A stretch of DNA of 64,000 nucleotides from UBA7359 sp038142205 (GTDB lineage Bacteria > Pseudomonadota > Gammaproteobacteria > Eutrophobiales > Eutrophobiaceae). The stretch is from NCBI GenBank assembly GCA_038142205.1, contig JAYQJO010000001.1, positions 1,364,001-1,428,000 of the forward strand. The letters are read 5' to 3'. Both the position numbers and the translations under genes were made by a program. The notes under the pieces are model-generated. The model saw nothing but the letters and a program-made list of their open reading frames with translations. It had not been told where the DNA came from and did no database searches. This document shows positions 43,488 to 52,916 of this stretch, piece after piece; the first letter of the stretch is position 1, and each line of letters starts with the position of its first letter.

Positions 43488-44282
43488 TTAACTACTTTCT
43501 GACTGTTTTAAATCATTACTATTTAAAGATTGAACAAACGGCATTGCTGCTACCTGTTGCTGAACGTTATCAATATTAACTATCGCACAAAGTTCATCAG
43601 GCACAATACCAACAAACAGCGGATTATTGAAACTGGCCTTGTTCCAGCGTACATCTTCCGGACACAGCTCAATCATCTCTCCCACTTCATCACAGGCTAA
43701 TGCATAAGTTCTGTCTTTCATAACAATGACATATTCAACATAATATTCTTCTACATTCTTTTCTGATTGATTATAGGGAATACTATTTTTTGAAATTAAT
43801 TTATGTAAGTCAATAATTGCAACTGAACGCTCTCTTAATGTTACGATGCCGCGAAAAGCTTCTGCTTCCAAAGGCGGTCTAATCATTTTTTTATTAACTC
43901 GCTCAATATAGGCAACTGATATCGCCGGAATCATTAAATTCATACCGCCTAACTTAATAGGCAAACACTTAAGCGCTTGTTGTCCCCATGCAGGAATAGT
44001 CGAGTCAAAAATATTTTCTTCAAGCTTTTCTTTTGATACGGTTTTTGCAGGTTCTACATGAATTATTTTCGCCTGGATTTTCTCCTGGGTTTCCGTTTTG
44101 GTTTCTGTTTTTATTGGTAGCTCTTCTTTTTCCGGCGCAAGCAGATCGTTTAATAACATTGTTTCTATCTTTTCTTCTGCCTTTGTTTTGTGTTCGACTA
44201 CTACTGCTTCGGTATTGAGCATCCCTTCTATATAAAGACTTAAATCAAGATTAGCTTGGTACTTTGCTTTATCTAGAAACAT
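43488..44282 (-). CDS. parP: CheW-domain protein, ParP-like polar array organiser
   Basis: 264 residues. The N-terminal 90 or so residues are K/E/T-rich and likely disordered. A CheW-like domain follows from about 100 (WGQQALKCLPIKLGGMNLMIPAISVAYIERVNKKMIRPP, RGIVTLRERSVAIIDLHKLI, GIVPDELCAIVNIDNV). In Vibrio and relatives the gene right after parC encodes ParP, which ties chemotaxis arrays to the pole by binding ParC and CheA. The assignment rests on this order plus the domain make-up. It starts 6 bp after parC. Confidence 0.8.
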   Translation of the reverse strand: MFLDKAKYQANLDLSLYIEGMLNTEAVVVEHKTKAEEKIETMLLNDLLAPEKEELPIKTETKTETQEKIQAKIIHVEPAKTVSKEKLEENIFDSTIPAWGQQALKCLPIKLGGMNLMIPAISVAYIERVNKKMIRPPLEAEAFRGIVTLRERSVAIIDLHKLISKNSIPYNQSEKNVEEYYVEYVIVMKDRTYALACDEVGEMIELCPEDVRWNKASFNNPLFVGIVPDELCAIVNIDNVQQQVAAMPFVQSLNSNDLKQSESS

Positions 44283-44288
44283 AATCTT

Positions 44289-45110
44289 TTATGCAGTTTG
44301 TTGAAATTCGTTACTGTCAAATACTGGATCAAAAACCGCAGCGGGCTCTATCAGATAATTCAGTAATGCCCGATAAGCTTTAACGCCACGCGCATGTGGA
44401 AACAGATACGACACCGGTTTTTTTAAACTGCTTGCTTCTCTAAATTTAGTATCGATCGGAATATAGTCGGCCCATAAATTATCGCTATATTCTTCTTGTA
44501 ATTTAGACAGATTATCTATTGAAGCACGTGTACGGCGATCAAACATAGTTGGTACAACAGTATATTCAAGACTTTGCCCGGCACCCGACATGGAAATCAT
44601 CTTTAATGTATTCAAAATACGCTCAAGACCTTTAATTGCCAAAAATTCTGTTTGCACTGGGATAATTAATTTTTCACATGCGGCCAATGCATTAATCATG
44701 GCTATACCCAGTGTCGGAGGACAGTCTATCAAAATGTAATCATAACGATTTTGATAAGGTTCAATCGCATCTTTAATAATCAGCCCCATACCTTTCGTCA
44801 TACCTGCCTGACGATCTAACGAGACTAAGGAGCCGGATGCAGGAATTAAACCTATCTGTTCTATACCTGTTTTGCATAATATGGATGCTATTGGTGTTCT
44901 TCTGTCTGTTATTTTTTTTTGAAACAAAGAATAAACGCTTTCTTCAACAGTATCCGGGTTGTAGCCAAAATAACTGGTCATAGAACCGTGCGGATCCATA
45001 TCAATTAATAACACTTTTTTATTTTTCTGAGCAAGTAATCCAGCCAATGTTACTGTTGTTGTTGTTTTACCTACACCGCCTTTTTGATTTGCTATTGTCC
45101 AGACTTTCAT
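44289..45110 (-). CDS. parC: ParA-type ATPase ParC (polar localisation of chemotaxis proteins)
   Basis: 273 residues. Deviant Walker A KGGVGKTTTTV at 10-20, A' motif DYILIDCPPTLG, and a DMDPHGSMT switch. In polar-flagellate gammaproteobacteria the ParA homologue inside the che operon recruits ParP and the arrays to the new pole. This is not the topoisomerase IV subunit that shares the name. Between motD and parP. Confidence 0.88.
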   Translation of the reverse strand: MKVWTIANQKGGVGKTTTTVTLAGLLAQKNKKVLLIDMDPHGSMTSYFGYNPDTVEESVYSLFQKKITDRRTPIASILCKTGIEQIGLIPASGSLVSLDRQAGMTKGMGLIIKDAIEPYQNRYDYILIDCPPTLGIAMINALAACEKLIIPVQTEFLAIKGLERILNTLKMISMSGAGQSLEYTVVPTMFDRRTRASIDNLSKLQEEYSDNLWADYIPIDTKFREASSLKKPVSYLFPHARGVKAYRALLNYLIEPAAVFDPVFDSNEFQQTA

Positions 45111-45128
45111 ATCGTTTCCCGCTGCTAT

Positions 45129-45980
45129 TTAATTAATAGTTTGTCTTTCATCTGAGCTTGTTGGAATAATGATCATCACTCGCCTGTTTTTTTGTCGTCC
45201 TTCTTTAGTTGAATTATCCGCTACAGGTTTAAACTCAGCGTATCCTGTTGCAGACATACGCTCAGGATCAATACCCTTACGCATTAATAAATGGACAACA
45301 CTTGCTGCACGAGCGGCAGACAATTCCCAATTAGAAGGGAACGTTAGGGATTTAATAGATTGATTATCAGTAAAGCCTTCAACCTGAATGGGGTTATTAA
45401 ATGTTGACATAATCGTTGCCATATTGGAAAGCACCGGAATCACATCTGACTTTAAACGTGCTTCACCGCTGGCAAATAACATCTCGCTTTTTATTTCAAT
45501 TTCAATTTTATTTTCGGTGTTATTAACAAGAACTAAATCATCATCAATAAAAGGAATCAGTTCATAACGAATATCGTCAGCAATCTCACCCAAACTTTTC
45601 CTGATGCGATCACCTTCTGCTATACCTTCACCGGTAGAGGGGTTTACTATTTCTTCTGGCGCTTCTTTTACTTCATTTAAAACTTTTTCATTAACGCCCT
45701 CAATCTGTACACCTTGATTTTTTCCTTCTACTTGATCAAAAGGCAATCGTTGTTCAATAGGTAATTCGATGGGAGAAGGGATAACTGTTGCAACACCTTT
45801 GGTATTATCAAAAATTTCTGATATGGAATCGGATATGACTCGATACTTGCCTTCGCTGACAGAAGAGATGGCATACATATCGACAAAGAAGGCAAACAAT
45901 AAAGTTATAAATTCAGCATAAGAAATTAACCATCGATCATGGTTAACATCTTCATCGTAGTTGCGATTACGTCGTATCAT
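45129..45980 (-). CDS. motD: Flagellar stator protein MotD (MotB family)
   Basis: 283 residues. Short cytoplasmic start, then a membrane helix at about 18-40 whose proton-path aspartate is in FFVDMYAIS (D34 region), a linker, and an OmpA-like peptidoglycan-binding domain (about 160-275) with QVEGFTDNQ, NWELSAARAASVVHLLMRKGIDPERMSATGYAEFKPVADN, RQKNRRVMIII. Pairs with MotC in the second stator set known in Pseudomonas. CAGG lies 8 bp before the ATG. Confidence 0.92.
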   Translation of the reverse strand: MIRRNRNYDEDVNHDRWLISYAEFITLLFAFFVDMYAISSVSEGKYRVISDSISEIFDNTKGVATVIPSPIELPIEQRLPFDQVEGKNQGVQIEGVNEKVLNEVKEAPEEIVNPSTGEGIAEGDRIRKSLGEIADDIRYELIPFIDDDLVLVNNTENKIEIEIKSEMLFASGEARLKSDVIPVLSNMATIMSTFNNPIQVEGFTDNQSIKSLTFPSNWELSAARAASVVHLLMRKGIDPERMSATGYAEFKPVADNSTKEGRQKNRRVMIIIPTSSDERQTIN

Positions 45981-46019
45981 GAAACGACCTGAAATGTTAA
46001 GTAAGTGCTATGATAAACA

Positions 46020-46120
46020 CGCCGTTCTCGACTCCTCGACAACTGCTCCTGCGTTGTTCTACCCACACACATCCATGTGCTTGTGTCTCCACGGCGCAAG
46101 TGCATCCACGCACTTAATAC
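46020..46120. repeat. Palindrome-rich intergenic sequence between motC and motD
   Basis: A GC-richer patch in the 159-bp gap between the motC stop and motD start holds three successive small stem-loops: ACAAC/GTTGT (46039-46057), CACAT/ATGTG (46068-46079) and AAGTGC/GCACTT (46099-46116), the latter two enclosing a repeated ATCCA core. It looks like a REP/BIME-type intergenic repeat unit. Other copies would lie outside this window. Confidence 0.45.
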
Positions 46121-46139
46121 CGACGCATTGGATAAACCT

Positions 46140-46880
46140 CTACCTGATAAAACCGTACAGGCGCGATTCAATAAGACGAGGATTTTCACCATCGGCAATA
46201 CTGACAATGCCTTCGATAAGCATTTCTTTAAACTGACTTTCTTCATATATAACACTTTTAATCTTGTTACCTATTGGGATAAATAATAAATTTGCCATGG
46301 CAACGCCATATACAGTAGCTACAAATGCAACTGCTATGCCACTTCCCAACTTGGTAGGGTCAGCCAAATTACCCATAACATGTATTAACCCCAATACTGC
46401 ACCAATAATACCTATCGTTGGTGCATACGCACCCATGCCATCAAAGACTTTTGCGGCTTGTATATCAAACTTTTCTTTACTGATTAGATCAATTTCCATG
46501 TTTAACCTGATGGATTCCGGCTCATGACCGTCAACCAACATTTGGATACCTCTACAAATAAAAGGGTCGTCTTCGTCACTAATAACATTCTCCAGTCCTA
46601 ATAAACCATTACGGCGAGAGATATCGCTCCAGTGAACAATCTTCTGTATAGATTCATCGAGTAGTATTTTGGGCGGTTTGAAAACCCAGAAAAATAATTT
46701 CATGGCATGCATGAAAACAGACAGGGGTGATTGCAGCATGATGGCGCCTAATGAACCGCCAAAGACAATGATTAATGCTGGGCCGTTAATCAGGCTGGCA
46801 ACATGTCCACCATCAAGATGGTGACCGAGAAGTATTGCTCCAACACCAACAATGATGCCGATAATACTTAAGATATCCAT
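46140..46880 (-). CDS. motC: Flagellar stator protein MotC (MotA family)
   Basis: 246 residues with four membrane helices: about 5-20, 32-52, and a pair at 150-200 containing GAYAPTIGIIGAVLGLIHVMGNL and GSGIAVAFVATVYGVAMANLLFIPIG. The cytoplasmic loop between helices 2 and 3 carries charged residues for contact with FliG. 18 bp downstream of cheB and before motD, the Pseudomonas/Marinobacter order. Confidence 0.94.
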   Translation of the reverse strand: MDILSIIGIIVGVGAILLGHHLDGGHVASLINGPALIIVFGGSLGAIMLQSPLSVFMHAMKLFFWVFKPPKILLDESIQKIVHWSDISRRNGLLGLENVISDEDDPFICRGIQMLVDGHEPESIRLNMEIDLISKEKFDIQAAKVFDGMGAYAPTIGIIGAVLGLIHVMGNLADPTKLGSGIAVAFVATVYGVAMANLLFIPIGNKIKSVIYEESQFKEMLIEGIVSIADGENPRLIESRLYGFIR

Positions 46881-46898
46881 CAGTCATCCTGAAATTGC

Positions 46899-47930
46899 TT
46901 AATGGCGCGCAAGAGACATTCCTATCTCGTCAACAGACATGACCTTGTCCGCCAATTTATCTTTAACAATAGCCATTGGCATACCATATACTACGCAAGA
47001 AGCCTCATCCTGAGCCCAAACTGTTGCACCTTTTTCACGCAATAACTTTGCTCCACGACAACCATCATTTCCCATTCCAGTCATCACTATTGCCAGAACT
47101 CTGCCCTGATAAGCTTCAGCGATGGAATTAAATGTAATATCAACACTTGGTTTATAAATCGTATCAGCTGCCGCATCTCTAATTTTTATCACATATTTGC
47201 GACCTTCTTTTTCCAGGTGCATTTGCTTTCCACCCGGTGCTATGTATGCATGTCCTGCTTGTAATTGATCACCGTCTTCAGCTTCTTTAACATTTATTGC
47301 ACTCACTTTATCCAGGCGTTCAGCAAAGGCGCCGGTAAAACTGGCAGGCATATGCTGGGTTAATAATATCGGCAAGGGATAGTTTCCAGGTAACCCTTTT
47401 AATACTTTTTCTACCGCTGCAGGACCACCCGTTGAAGCACCAATAGCCGCTAACTGAAAACCTTTACATGTGGTTCCAGAACTTACATTTTTTACCGCTT
47501 CCGGTATTTTGATTTTTGTTCCTTTTGTATTTGCACTTTTTTTAGAAATTGAAACAACACGCTCACAAAGAATTTTTATTGCATCGGCTTTTTCTGCAGC
47601 AATATCTTCAAAACGTTTTGGTAAAAAATCAGTGGCGCCTGCATCCAATGCATCAAAAGTCGCTTTTGCACCATCGTGCGTTAATGTAGAAAACATTAGA
47701 ATCGGTGTAGATTTAATTTCGCGAATTTTCTTAACAGCACTGATACCATCCATATTTGGCATTTCTATATCCATAGTGATGACATCAGGGTTTAACTGTT
47801 TTACTTTTTCGACACTATCAAATCCATCTACAGCCTGACCGATCACATCTATATTTGGGTCGGCATTTAAAAAATTAGTAATTCGTCGACGAAAAAAACT
47901 TGAATCATCAACGACCAGTACTTTAACCAT
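46899..47930 (-). CDS. cheB: Chemotaxis protein-glutamate methylesterase CheB
   Basis: 343 residues. Receiver domain (1-120) with VDDSSFFRR and the phospho-site PDVITMDIEMPNMDG; C-terminal methylesterase (about 155-340) with catalytic serine in AAIGASTGGPAA, histidine in TQHMPASFTGAFAERL and aspartate in MTGMGNDG. It resets receptors by demethylation. No cheR is present in this window. Confidence 0.96.
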   Translation of the reverse strand: MVKVLVVDDSSFFRRRITNFLNADPNIDVIGQAVDGFDSVEKVKQLNPDVITMDIEMPNMDGISAVKKIREIKSTPILMFSTLTHDGAKATFDALDAGATDFLPKRFEDIAAEKADAIKILCERVVSISKKSANTKGTKIKIPEAVKNVSSGTTCKGFQLAAIGASTGGPAAVEKVLKGLPGNYPLPILLTQHMPASFTGAFAERLDKVSAINVKEAEDGDQLQAGHAYIAPGGKQMHLEKEGRKYVIKIRDAAADTIYKPSVDITFNSIAEAYQGRVLAIVMTGMGNDGCRGAKLLREKGATVWAQDEASCVVYGMPMAIVKDKLADKVMSVDEIGMSLARH

Positions 47931-47992
47931 AGGTACTCACCATCATCCTTTCAAAACTCTCTTGAGCTATTCTTCCCACTATTAAACTATCA

Positions 47993-50080
47993 TTAGAAAC
48001 CACTCACACCAGATTGTAGCAGGCCGGGTAAATCAACTATTAAAGCAATCTTGCCATTGCCAGTAATCGTTGCTCCTGCTAAACCTATTGTTCCCTGTAG
48101 CATTGCGCCCAACGGTTTAATAACGACTTCTTCCCTCCCGACTAACTTATCAACCAATAAACCAACATAGTTTGTTCCTATCGTAACAATCACGACATGC
48201 CCTGTTACATTATCAAATGTGCTAACACTGTTTGTCAGGCAGTTACTTAAATAAACTAGAGGAACCGTTTTTCCTCTTACGACAATCACTTTATTACCAC
48301 TCACTTCGTTAACACTATTCATGTCTAGCTCAAGAATTTCGTTAACATTAACTAGTGGTAATGCAAATGTTTGTTCTTTCTCACCCAGTTTCACCATTAA
48401 GGTTGGCATAATCGCTAGAGTTAACGGCACTTTGATTAACATGGTTGTGCCTTGACCACGCTCTGAATCAATTTCTATCATGCCGTTCAATTGAGTAATA
48501 CGTGTTTTTACGACATCCATACCCACACCACGACCGGAAATATCCGAAATTTCTTTCTTGATGGAAAAGCCCGGTAAAAAAATCAGGTTATAAATTTCTT
48601 TATCATTCAATCTTGAAATAGAGTCTTCATCCATTAAACCTTTTTCAATAACATTTCTTGCCAAGCCTTGTGCATCAATACCTGCACCGTCATCCGATAT
48701 GGTTAACAAGATATGTTCACCTTCTTGTTCCGCTGCAAGTGTGACTGTCCCTTGTCTTGGTTTGCCTGCCGCTTCACGTACATCCGGCATTTCAATGCCG
48801 TGATCGACAGAATTACGGACAAGATGTATTAATGGATCAGCTAATGCTTCGACAAGATTTTTATCCAGATCAGTATCTTCACCCATCATTTCCAATACGA
48901 CATCTTTCTCCAGACTACGAGCAAGATCCCGAACAACCCTTGGAAACCGACCAAATACTTTTTTGATCGGTTGCATTCGGGTTTTCATTACGGATGTTTG
49001 TAAATCGGCTGTAACCACATCAAGATTACTTACCGTTTTACTCATATCATCATGACCAATCTCTGACTCAAGAGTCACCAGTCTGTTTCGAACTAAAACA
49101 AGCTCACCGACCATATTCATTATTTTATCAAGCGTACTTGTTTCAACGCGTACTGTTGTTTCCGCTTTTGGCGCAGCTTTAGCCGCAAGTTTTTCTGTTT
49201 TCACTTCTTTTAAAACAGATTTGGATTCTGGTTCAGATTTAAGCTCTGTTTTTGCCTCAACTTCAATTTTTTCTTCCACGGCAATAGGCTTTATTTTATT
49301 TTCAGTAATTTTATCTAATGCTTCTTTATCCGTTGTTTCTTTAAACGCACCTTGTTTTTTTGCCTGAAGGTCATCAAGTAACGCTTCAAATTCATCTTCT
49401 GTAATGCTTTCCGATTCTGAGTCTGCTTTTACTTCGGCTTTTTCCACAACATTTTCTGTCTTCACTTCCGGAACACCACCATGTACTCCTTTACCATGCA
49501 GTTGATCCAGTAAATCTTCAAACTCTTCGTCTGTAATATCTTCAATTGAACCTGGTTTATCCGTATCTTCTTTAGTATTAGCTGTTGCTACAGCTTCTTC
49601 GTTTGCAATAGGTTCTGGTTCAAAAATGGCTTCGCTTTCCGTTACAGTGTTAATAGCTTCTGTTACTGTTTCAGAAGCAACATGTTGAGACTCAGAAACA
49701 GAAAATGATTTTAAGCGTTCTATTAAATTATTTTCTGCCGGCGTGGGATCTTTCGCATCATTAATTTCTTCAAACATAGTATTAACGACATCAAGTACTG
49801 CTAGCATGACGTCCATTAATTCTGCATTAACCGAACGCTGTCCAGTTCGTAACAGGTCAAATACGTTTTCAGCAGCATGGCAAACATCAACCAATGGTTC
49901 GATTGAAAGAAAACCTGCGCCACCTTTTATTGTGTGGAAACTTCTGAATACGGCATTTAAAAGATCATTGTCTTCTGGTCTTGATTCGAGTTCTACTAGT
50001 TGTTCGTTTAATAATTCAAGAAGTTCTCCAGCTTCCAGTAGAAAGTCCTGCATTATTTCATCGTTTAAATCTATCGCCAT
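47993..50080 (-). CDS. cheA: Chemotaxis histidine kinase CheA
   Basis: 695 residues. HPt domain with phosphorylated His49 in FRSFHTIKGGAGF, then a long acidic linker (about 125-295) with a repeated element EFE(D/A)LLD(Q/D)L, dimerisation domain (about 300-365, STLDKIMNMVGELVLVRNRL), kinase domain with N box NSVDHGIEMP, G1 ISDDGAGID and G2 GRGVGMDVV, and a CheW-like P5 domain to the end. The CheY-binding P2 domain is not recognisable; the E/K-rich linker occupies its place. Confidence 0.95.
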   Translation of the reverse strand: MAIDLNDEIMQDFLLEAGELLELLNEQLVELESRPEDNDLLNAVFRSFHTIKGGAGFLSIEPLVDVCHAAENVFDLLRTGQRSVNAELMDVMLAVLDVVNTMFEEINDAKDPTPAENNLIERLKSFSVSESQHVASETVTEAINTVTESEAIFEPEPIANEEAVATANTKEDTDKPGSIEDITDEEFEDLLDQLHGKGVHGGVPEVKTENVVEKAEVKADSESESITEDEFEALLDDLQAKKQGAFKETTDKEALDKITENKIKPIAVEEKIEVEAKTELKSEPESKSVLKEVKTEKLAAKAAPKAETTVRVETSTLDKIMNMVGELVLVRNRLVTLESEIGHDDMSKTVSNLDVVTADLQTSVMKTRMQPIKKVFGRFPRVVRDLARSLEKDVVLEMMGEDTDLDKNLVEALADPLIHLVRNSVDHGIEMPDVREAAGKPRQGTVTLAAEQEGEHILLTISDDGAGIDAQGLARNVIEKGLMDEDSISRLNDKEIYNLIFLPGFSIKKEISDISGRGVGMDVVKTRITQLNGMIEIDSERGQGTTMLIKVPLTLAIMPTLMVKLGEKEQTFALPLVNVNEILELDMNSVNEVSGNKVIVVRGKTVPLVYLSNCLTNSVSTFDNVTGHVVIVTIGTNYVGLLVDKLVGREEVVIKPLGAMLQGTIGLAGATITGNGKIALIVDLPGLLQSGVSGF

Positions 50081-50122
50081 TTTCCTAGTACCTAACTCTT
50101 TTTAATATAAGCTGAACGTGAT

Positions 50123-50866
50123 TTAAAACCCTAAACTCGATAACAAGTCATCGACTTCATCCTGACCTGACATAACATCTGGATTGTCTTCCTGATTAAC
50201 CTGCGGTCCTTCAGCTAAGGTATTTTTTTCATCCGATGCTTTTGTAACTGAGCCTGTTTTTCTAATAACACTAACAAGACTTTCTTCCATGTCCTGCACC
50301 AACTCTATGACTTGCCTGATAATTTGCCCGGTAATATCCTGGAAGTCCTGCGCCATCATCACATCGGAAAGGCCTGTATTTAAATCCTTTGCATCCTGTT
50401 CGACCATTTCTAAAAAACTAGCAATACGCTTACTCATTTGTCTGAATTCTTCAACATTCATTTCACGCCGAGTAAATTTTGCCCAATCATTGCGCATCGC
50501 TTTACCGCTTTCTTCCAGTTCTTTTGCGATTGGCAATGCCTCTTCTACGGCATTTAAAGTACGATGAGCTGATTCCTCTGTCTTCTCAATTACAAAATTT
50601 AGTCTTTCTCTTGCATTAGGAATACGGTTTTCAGCCAAATCAGGAAAACGTTCATCAAGTGCGAATATTGATAGAGAGTCGTGTAGCTGTCTTGTTAGTT
50701 TACCGACTTCCTGAAACAAAATAGACTCCTGCTGATTAGCAAGATTGTTAATAACATGCTCTACTTCTTCTGCATTTCCTTGTTCAAGACTGGTCACTAA
50801 TGTTCTTGCCAGCGAAAGCCTCATATCAACAGGTTGTTGCATTTCTACTGCTGTATCAGTACTCAT
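50123..50866 (-). CDS. cheZ: CheY-P phosphatase CheZ
   Basis: About 247 residues from the ATG at 50866, which has AGGGA 8 bp before it and follows cheY by 13 bp. A longer frame starts at 50902 but would overlap cheY. Long helical hairpin with the catalytic motif MMAQDFQDITGQIIRQVIELVQ near 165-185 (Gln and Asp), and a C-terminal amphipathic CheY-binding tail DEVDDLLSSLGF. Confidence 0.95.
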   Translation of the reverse strand: MSTDTAVEMQQPVDMRLSLARTLVTSLEQGNAEEVEHVINNLANQQESILFQEVGKLTRQLHDSLSIFALDERFPDLAENRIPNARERLNFVIEKTEESAHRTLNAVEEALPIAKELEESGKAMRNDWAKFTRREMNVEEFRQMSKRIASFLEMVEQDAKDLNTGLSDVMMAQDFQDITGQIIRQVIELVQDMEESLVSVIRKTGSVTKASDEKNTLAEGPQVNQEDNPDVMSGQDEVDDLLSSLGF

Positions 50867-50879
50867 ATATTTTTCCCTA

Positions 50880-51269
50880 CTAAGCGGCTTCAATACGTTC
50901 AAATATTTTATCTATCTTTTCTTTCAGAGTTGCAGCAGTGAAAGGTTTAACAACATAACCATTCACACCTGCCTGTGCAGCTTCTACTATTTGATCTTTT
51001 TTGGATTCTGCCGTCACCATTAATACCGGAAGCGAGGCAAGATTTGCATCAGCACGTACTGCTTTTAGTAAATCAATGCCTTGCATGCCTGGCATATTCC
51101 AGTCGGTAACCAAAAAATCATATTTACCACTTTGCAACATAGGGAGAGCTGTCAAACCGTCATCGGCTTCACTTGTGTTTGTGAACCCTAAATCACGTAA
51201 AAGATTTTTTACGATACGTCGCATCGTAGAGAAATCATCTACAATCAATATTTTCATATCTTTATTCAC
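50880..51269 (-). CDS. cheY: Chemotaxis response regulator CheY
   Basis: 129 residues, a lone receiver domain. DD at 11-12, phosphoacceptor D56 in FLVTDWNMPGMQG, Thr in VLMVTAESKKDQI, and KPF near 108. Phospho-CheY binds FliM to reverse the motor. Between fliA (41 bp upstream) and cheZ. Confidence 0.97.
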   Translation of the reverse strand: MNKDMKILIVDDFSTMRRIVKNLLRDLGFTNTSEADDGLTALPMLQSGKYDFLVTDWNMPGMQGIDLLKAVRADANLASLPVLMVTAESKKDQIVEAAQAGVNGYVVKPFTAATLKEKIDKIFERIEAA

Positions 51270-51310
51270 AACAAACCTCCATACCGAAGCTTATGTATTC
51301 ATTTGCAAAA

Positions 51311-52063
51311 TTACTCATCATCATTTTCACTAAATAGTCTTTGTATTTTTGATTTCAATCGAATCAATGCCTGCGAATGAATCTGGCAAACTCTTGACTC
51401 ACTAACACCCAGTACTTCTCCTGTTTCTCTTAAATTTAATTCTTCATCGTAGTAAAGTGACATAACCAGTTTCTCCCTTTCCGGTAATGAAGCAATCATT
51501 TTTCCCAGTACTTCTTTAATATTTTCTTCCTGCAAACTTTCTAATGGCCCTATTATCTTCGCACTAAAACCATCAACGACAGTTGTATCTCTTGATGGTA
51601 AATCTTCAAAACTTACAATTTGATGACTGCTCGCATCCTGCAAAACCATATGATATTCATCCAGTGACATATCTAGCCGCTCGGCAACTTCACTGTCACG
51701 CGCATCCCTACCCATTTCCGCTTCTATCTCACGCATTGCCTGGGTGATTTCCCTGACTTTTCGATGTAAAGAACGAGGTGTCCAGTCACCCTTTCTTATT
51801 TCATCTAGCATTGAGCCTCTAATGCGTATTCCTGCATAAGTTTCAAAGCTTGCTCCTTGTGATGCATCATAGTTTTTAGCCGCTTCCAATAAACCAATCA
51901 TGCCTGACTGGATTAAATCCTCGACCTGTACACATGCAGGTAGTCTGCTAATCAAATGATAAGCAATACGCTTTACTAACGATGCATGCACCTCAACCAG
52001 TTCATCCTGAGTTTTCGCACTGACACCTGCTGTATCCGTATAGGCTGCAACTCCCTGATTCAT
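51311..52063 (-). CDS. fliA: Flagellar sigma factor FliA (sigma-28)
   Basis: 250 residues. Region 2 has DLIQSGMIGLLEAAKNYDASQGASFETYAGIRIRGSMLDEIRKGDW; region 3 PRSLHRKVREITQAMREIE; region 4 LPEREKLVMSLYYDEELNLRETGEVLGVSESRVCQIHSQALIRLK. It transcribes late flagellar and chemotaxis genes. Its start overlaps the flhG stop by 4 bp. Confidence 0.97.
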   Translation of the reverse strand: MNQGVAAYTDTAGVSAKTQDELVEVHASLVKRIAYHLISRLPACVQVEDLIQSGMIGLLEAAKNYDASQGASFETYAGIRIRGSMLDEIRKGDWTPRSLHRKVREITQAMREIEAEMGRDARDSEVAERLDMSLDEYHMVLQDASSHQIVSFEDLPSRDTTVVDGFSAKIIGPLESLQEENIKEVLGKMIASLPEREKLVMSLYYDEELNLRETGEVLGVSESRVCQIHSQALIRLKSKIQRLFSENDDE

Positions 52064-52905
52064 AGCATGGCCCTCGATGGCATCGTGTCCTCGCCAACCA
52101 TTTTTTGTGCAAAAAACATCAAACGGCCGCTACTATCAGCACTCCTAAGTTTGTTATCGACATCCGTTGCTAATTTCTTGAATGATTTTATTGCGATTGA
52201 TTTAGGATAAGAGGAAAAAAATGGGCGTCGCTGACGAACGGCTTTTAAAATGTTGTCGTCCTGAGGGATTATCGCCTTTAAATACAAAACAACATCGATA
52301 AACTGTTCACTAACTTTTCTTAATCTTTCAAATAAATCACGACCTTCTGCTTCAGATTTAACCTTGTTAACAATCACTTGAAAACGATGAATTTTTTGGT
52401 CACGATTTAATGTCTTAATTAACGCATAAGCGTCGGCAATCGATGCTGGATCATTACAAACCACGACATAAACTTCATGTGACGCGCTGCAAAAACGAAT
52501 GACACTGTCAGTTAAACCTGCTGACGTATCGACGATGAGAATATCGGTACTTTCTTCCAGTTCATCAAAAGCATTAACAAGACCCGCATTTTGTGCAGGC
52601 GTAAGTTGATGCATTATCTTAACTCCGGATGAAGCAGGGATGATCCTTATATTATTAGGTCCATCTATCAATATATCTTTTAATTCACACTCACCTGCGA
52701 TTACATGAGAAAGGTTTCTTAGTGACTTTAAATTTAATAGTACATCTATATTTGCCAAACCAAGATCCGCATCCATCAGTGTCACGGACTTATCGCGTTC
52801 AGCTAATGCCATCGCCAAATTAATGGAAATATTAGTTTTGCCTACACCACCTTTGCCACTGGTAACAGCGATGACCTGAGTTGAATGATTATTTTTTAGA
52901 GACAT
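52060..52905 (-). CDS. flhG: Flagellar number regulator FlhG (FleN), MinD-like ATPase
   Basis: 281 residues. P-loop TSGKGGVGKTNISINLAMALA near 15-35, DADLGLANIDVLL, DILIVDTSAGL. In polar flagellates it limits flagella to one per pole by opposing FlhF and the master regulator FleQ. It lacks an obvious long N-terminal DQAxxLR motif beyond the short SLKNNHSTQ start, so activation of FlhF may differ. 11 bp after flhF. Confidence 0.94.
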   Translation of the reverse strand: MSLKNNHSTQVIAVTSGKGGVGKTNISINLAMALAERDKSVTLMDADLGLANIDVLLNLKSLRNLSHVIAGECELKDILIDGPNNIRIIPASSGVKIMHQLTPAQNAGLVNAFDELEESTDILIVDTSAGLTDSVIRFCSASHEVYVVVCNDPASIADAYALIKTLNRDQKIHRFQVIVNKVKSEAEGRDLFERLRKVSEQFIDVVLYLKAIIPQDDNILKAVRQRRPFFSSYPKSIAIKSFKKLATDVDNKLRSADSSGRLMFFAQKMVGEDTMPSRAML

Positions 52906-52916
52906 AGTCTACCTGC

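Noticed and set aside
45977..46255. Minus-strand frame of 92 residues across the motC end and the motC-motD gap
   Set aside because: It overlaps motC out of frame, and its sequence (rich in R, S, W, Q) is what palindromic GC-richer intergenic repeat DNA gives when translated.
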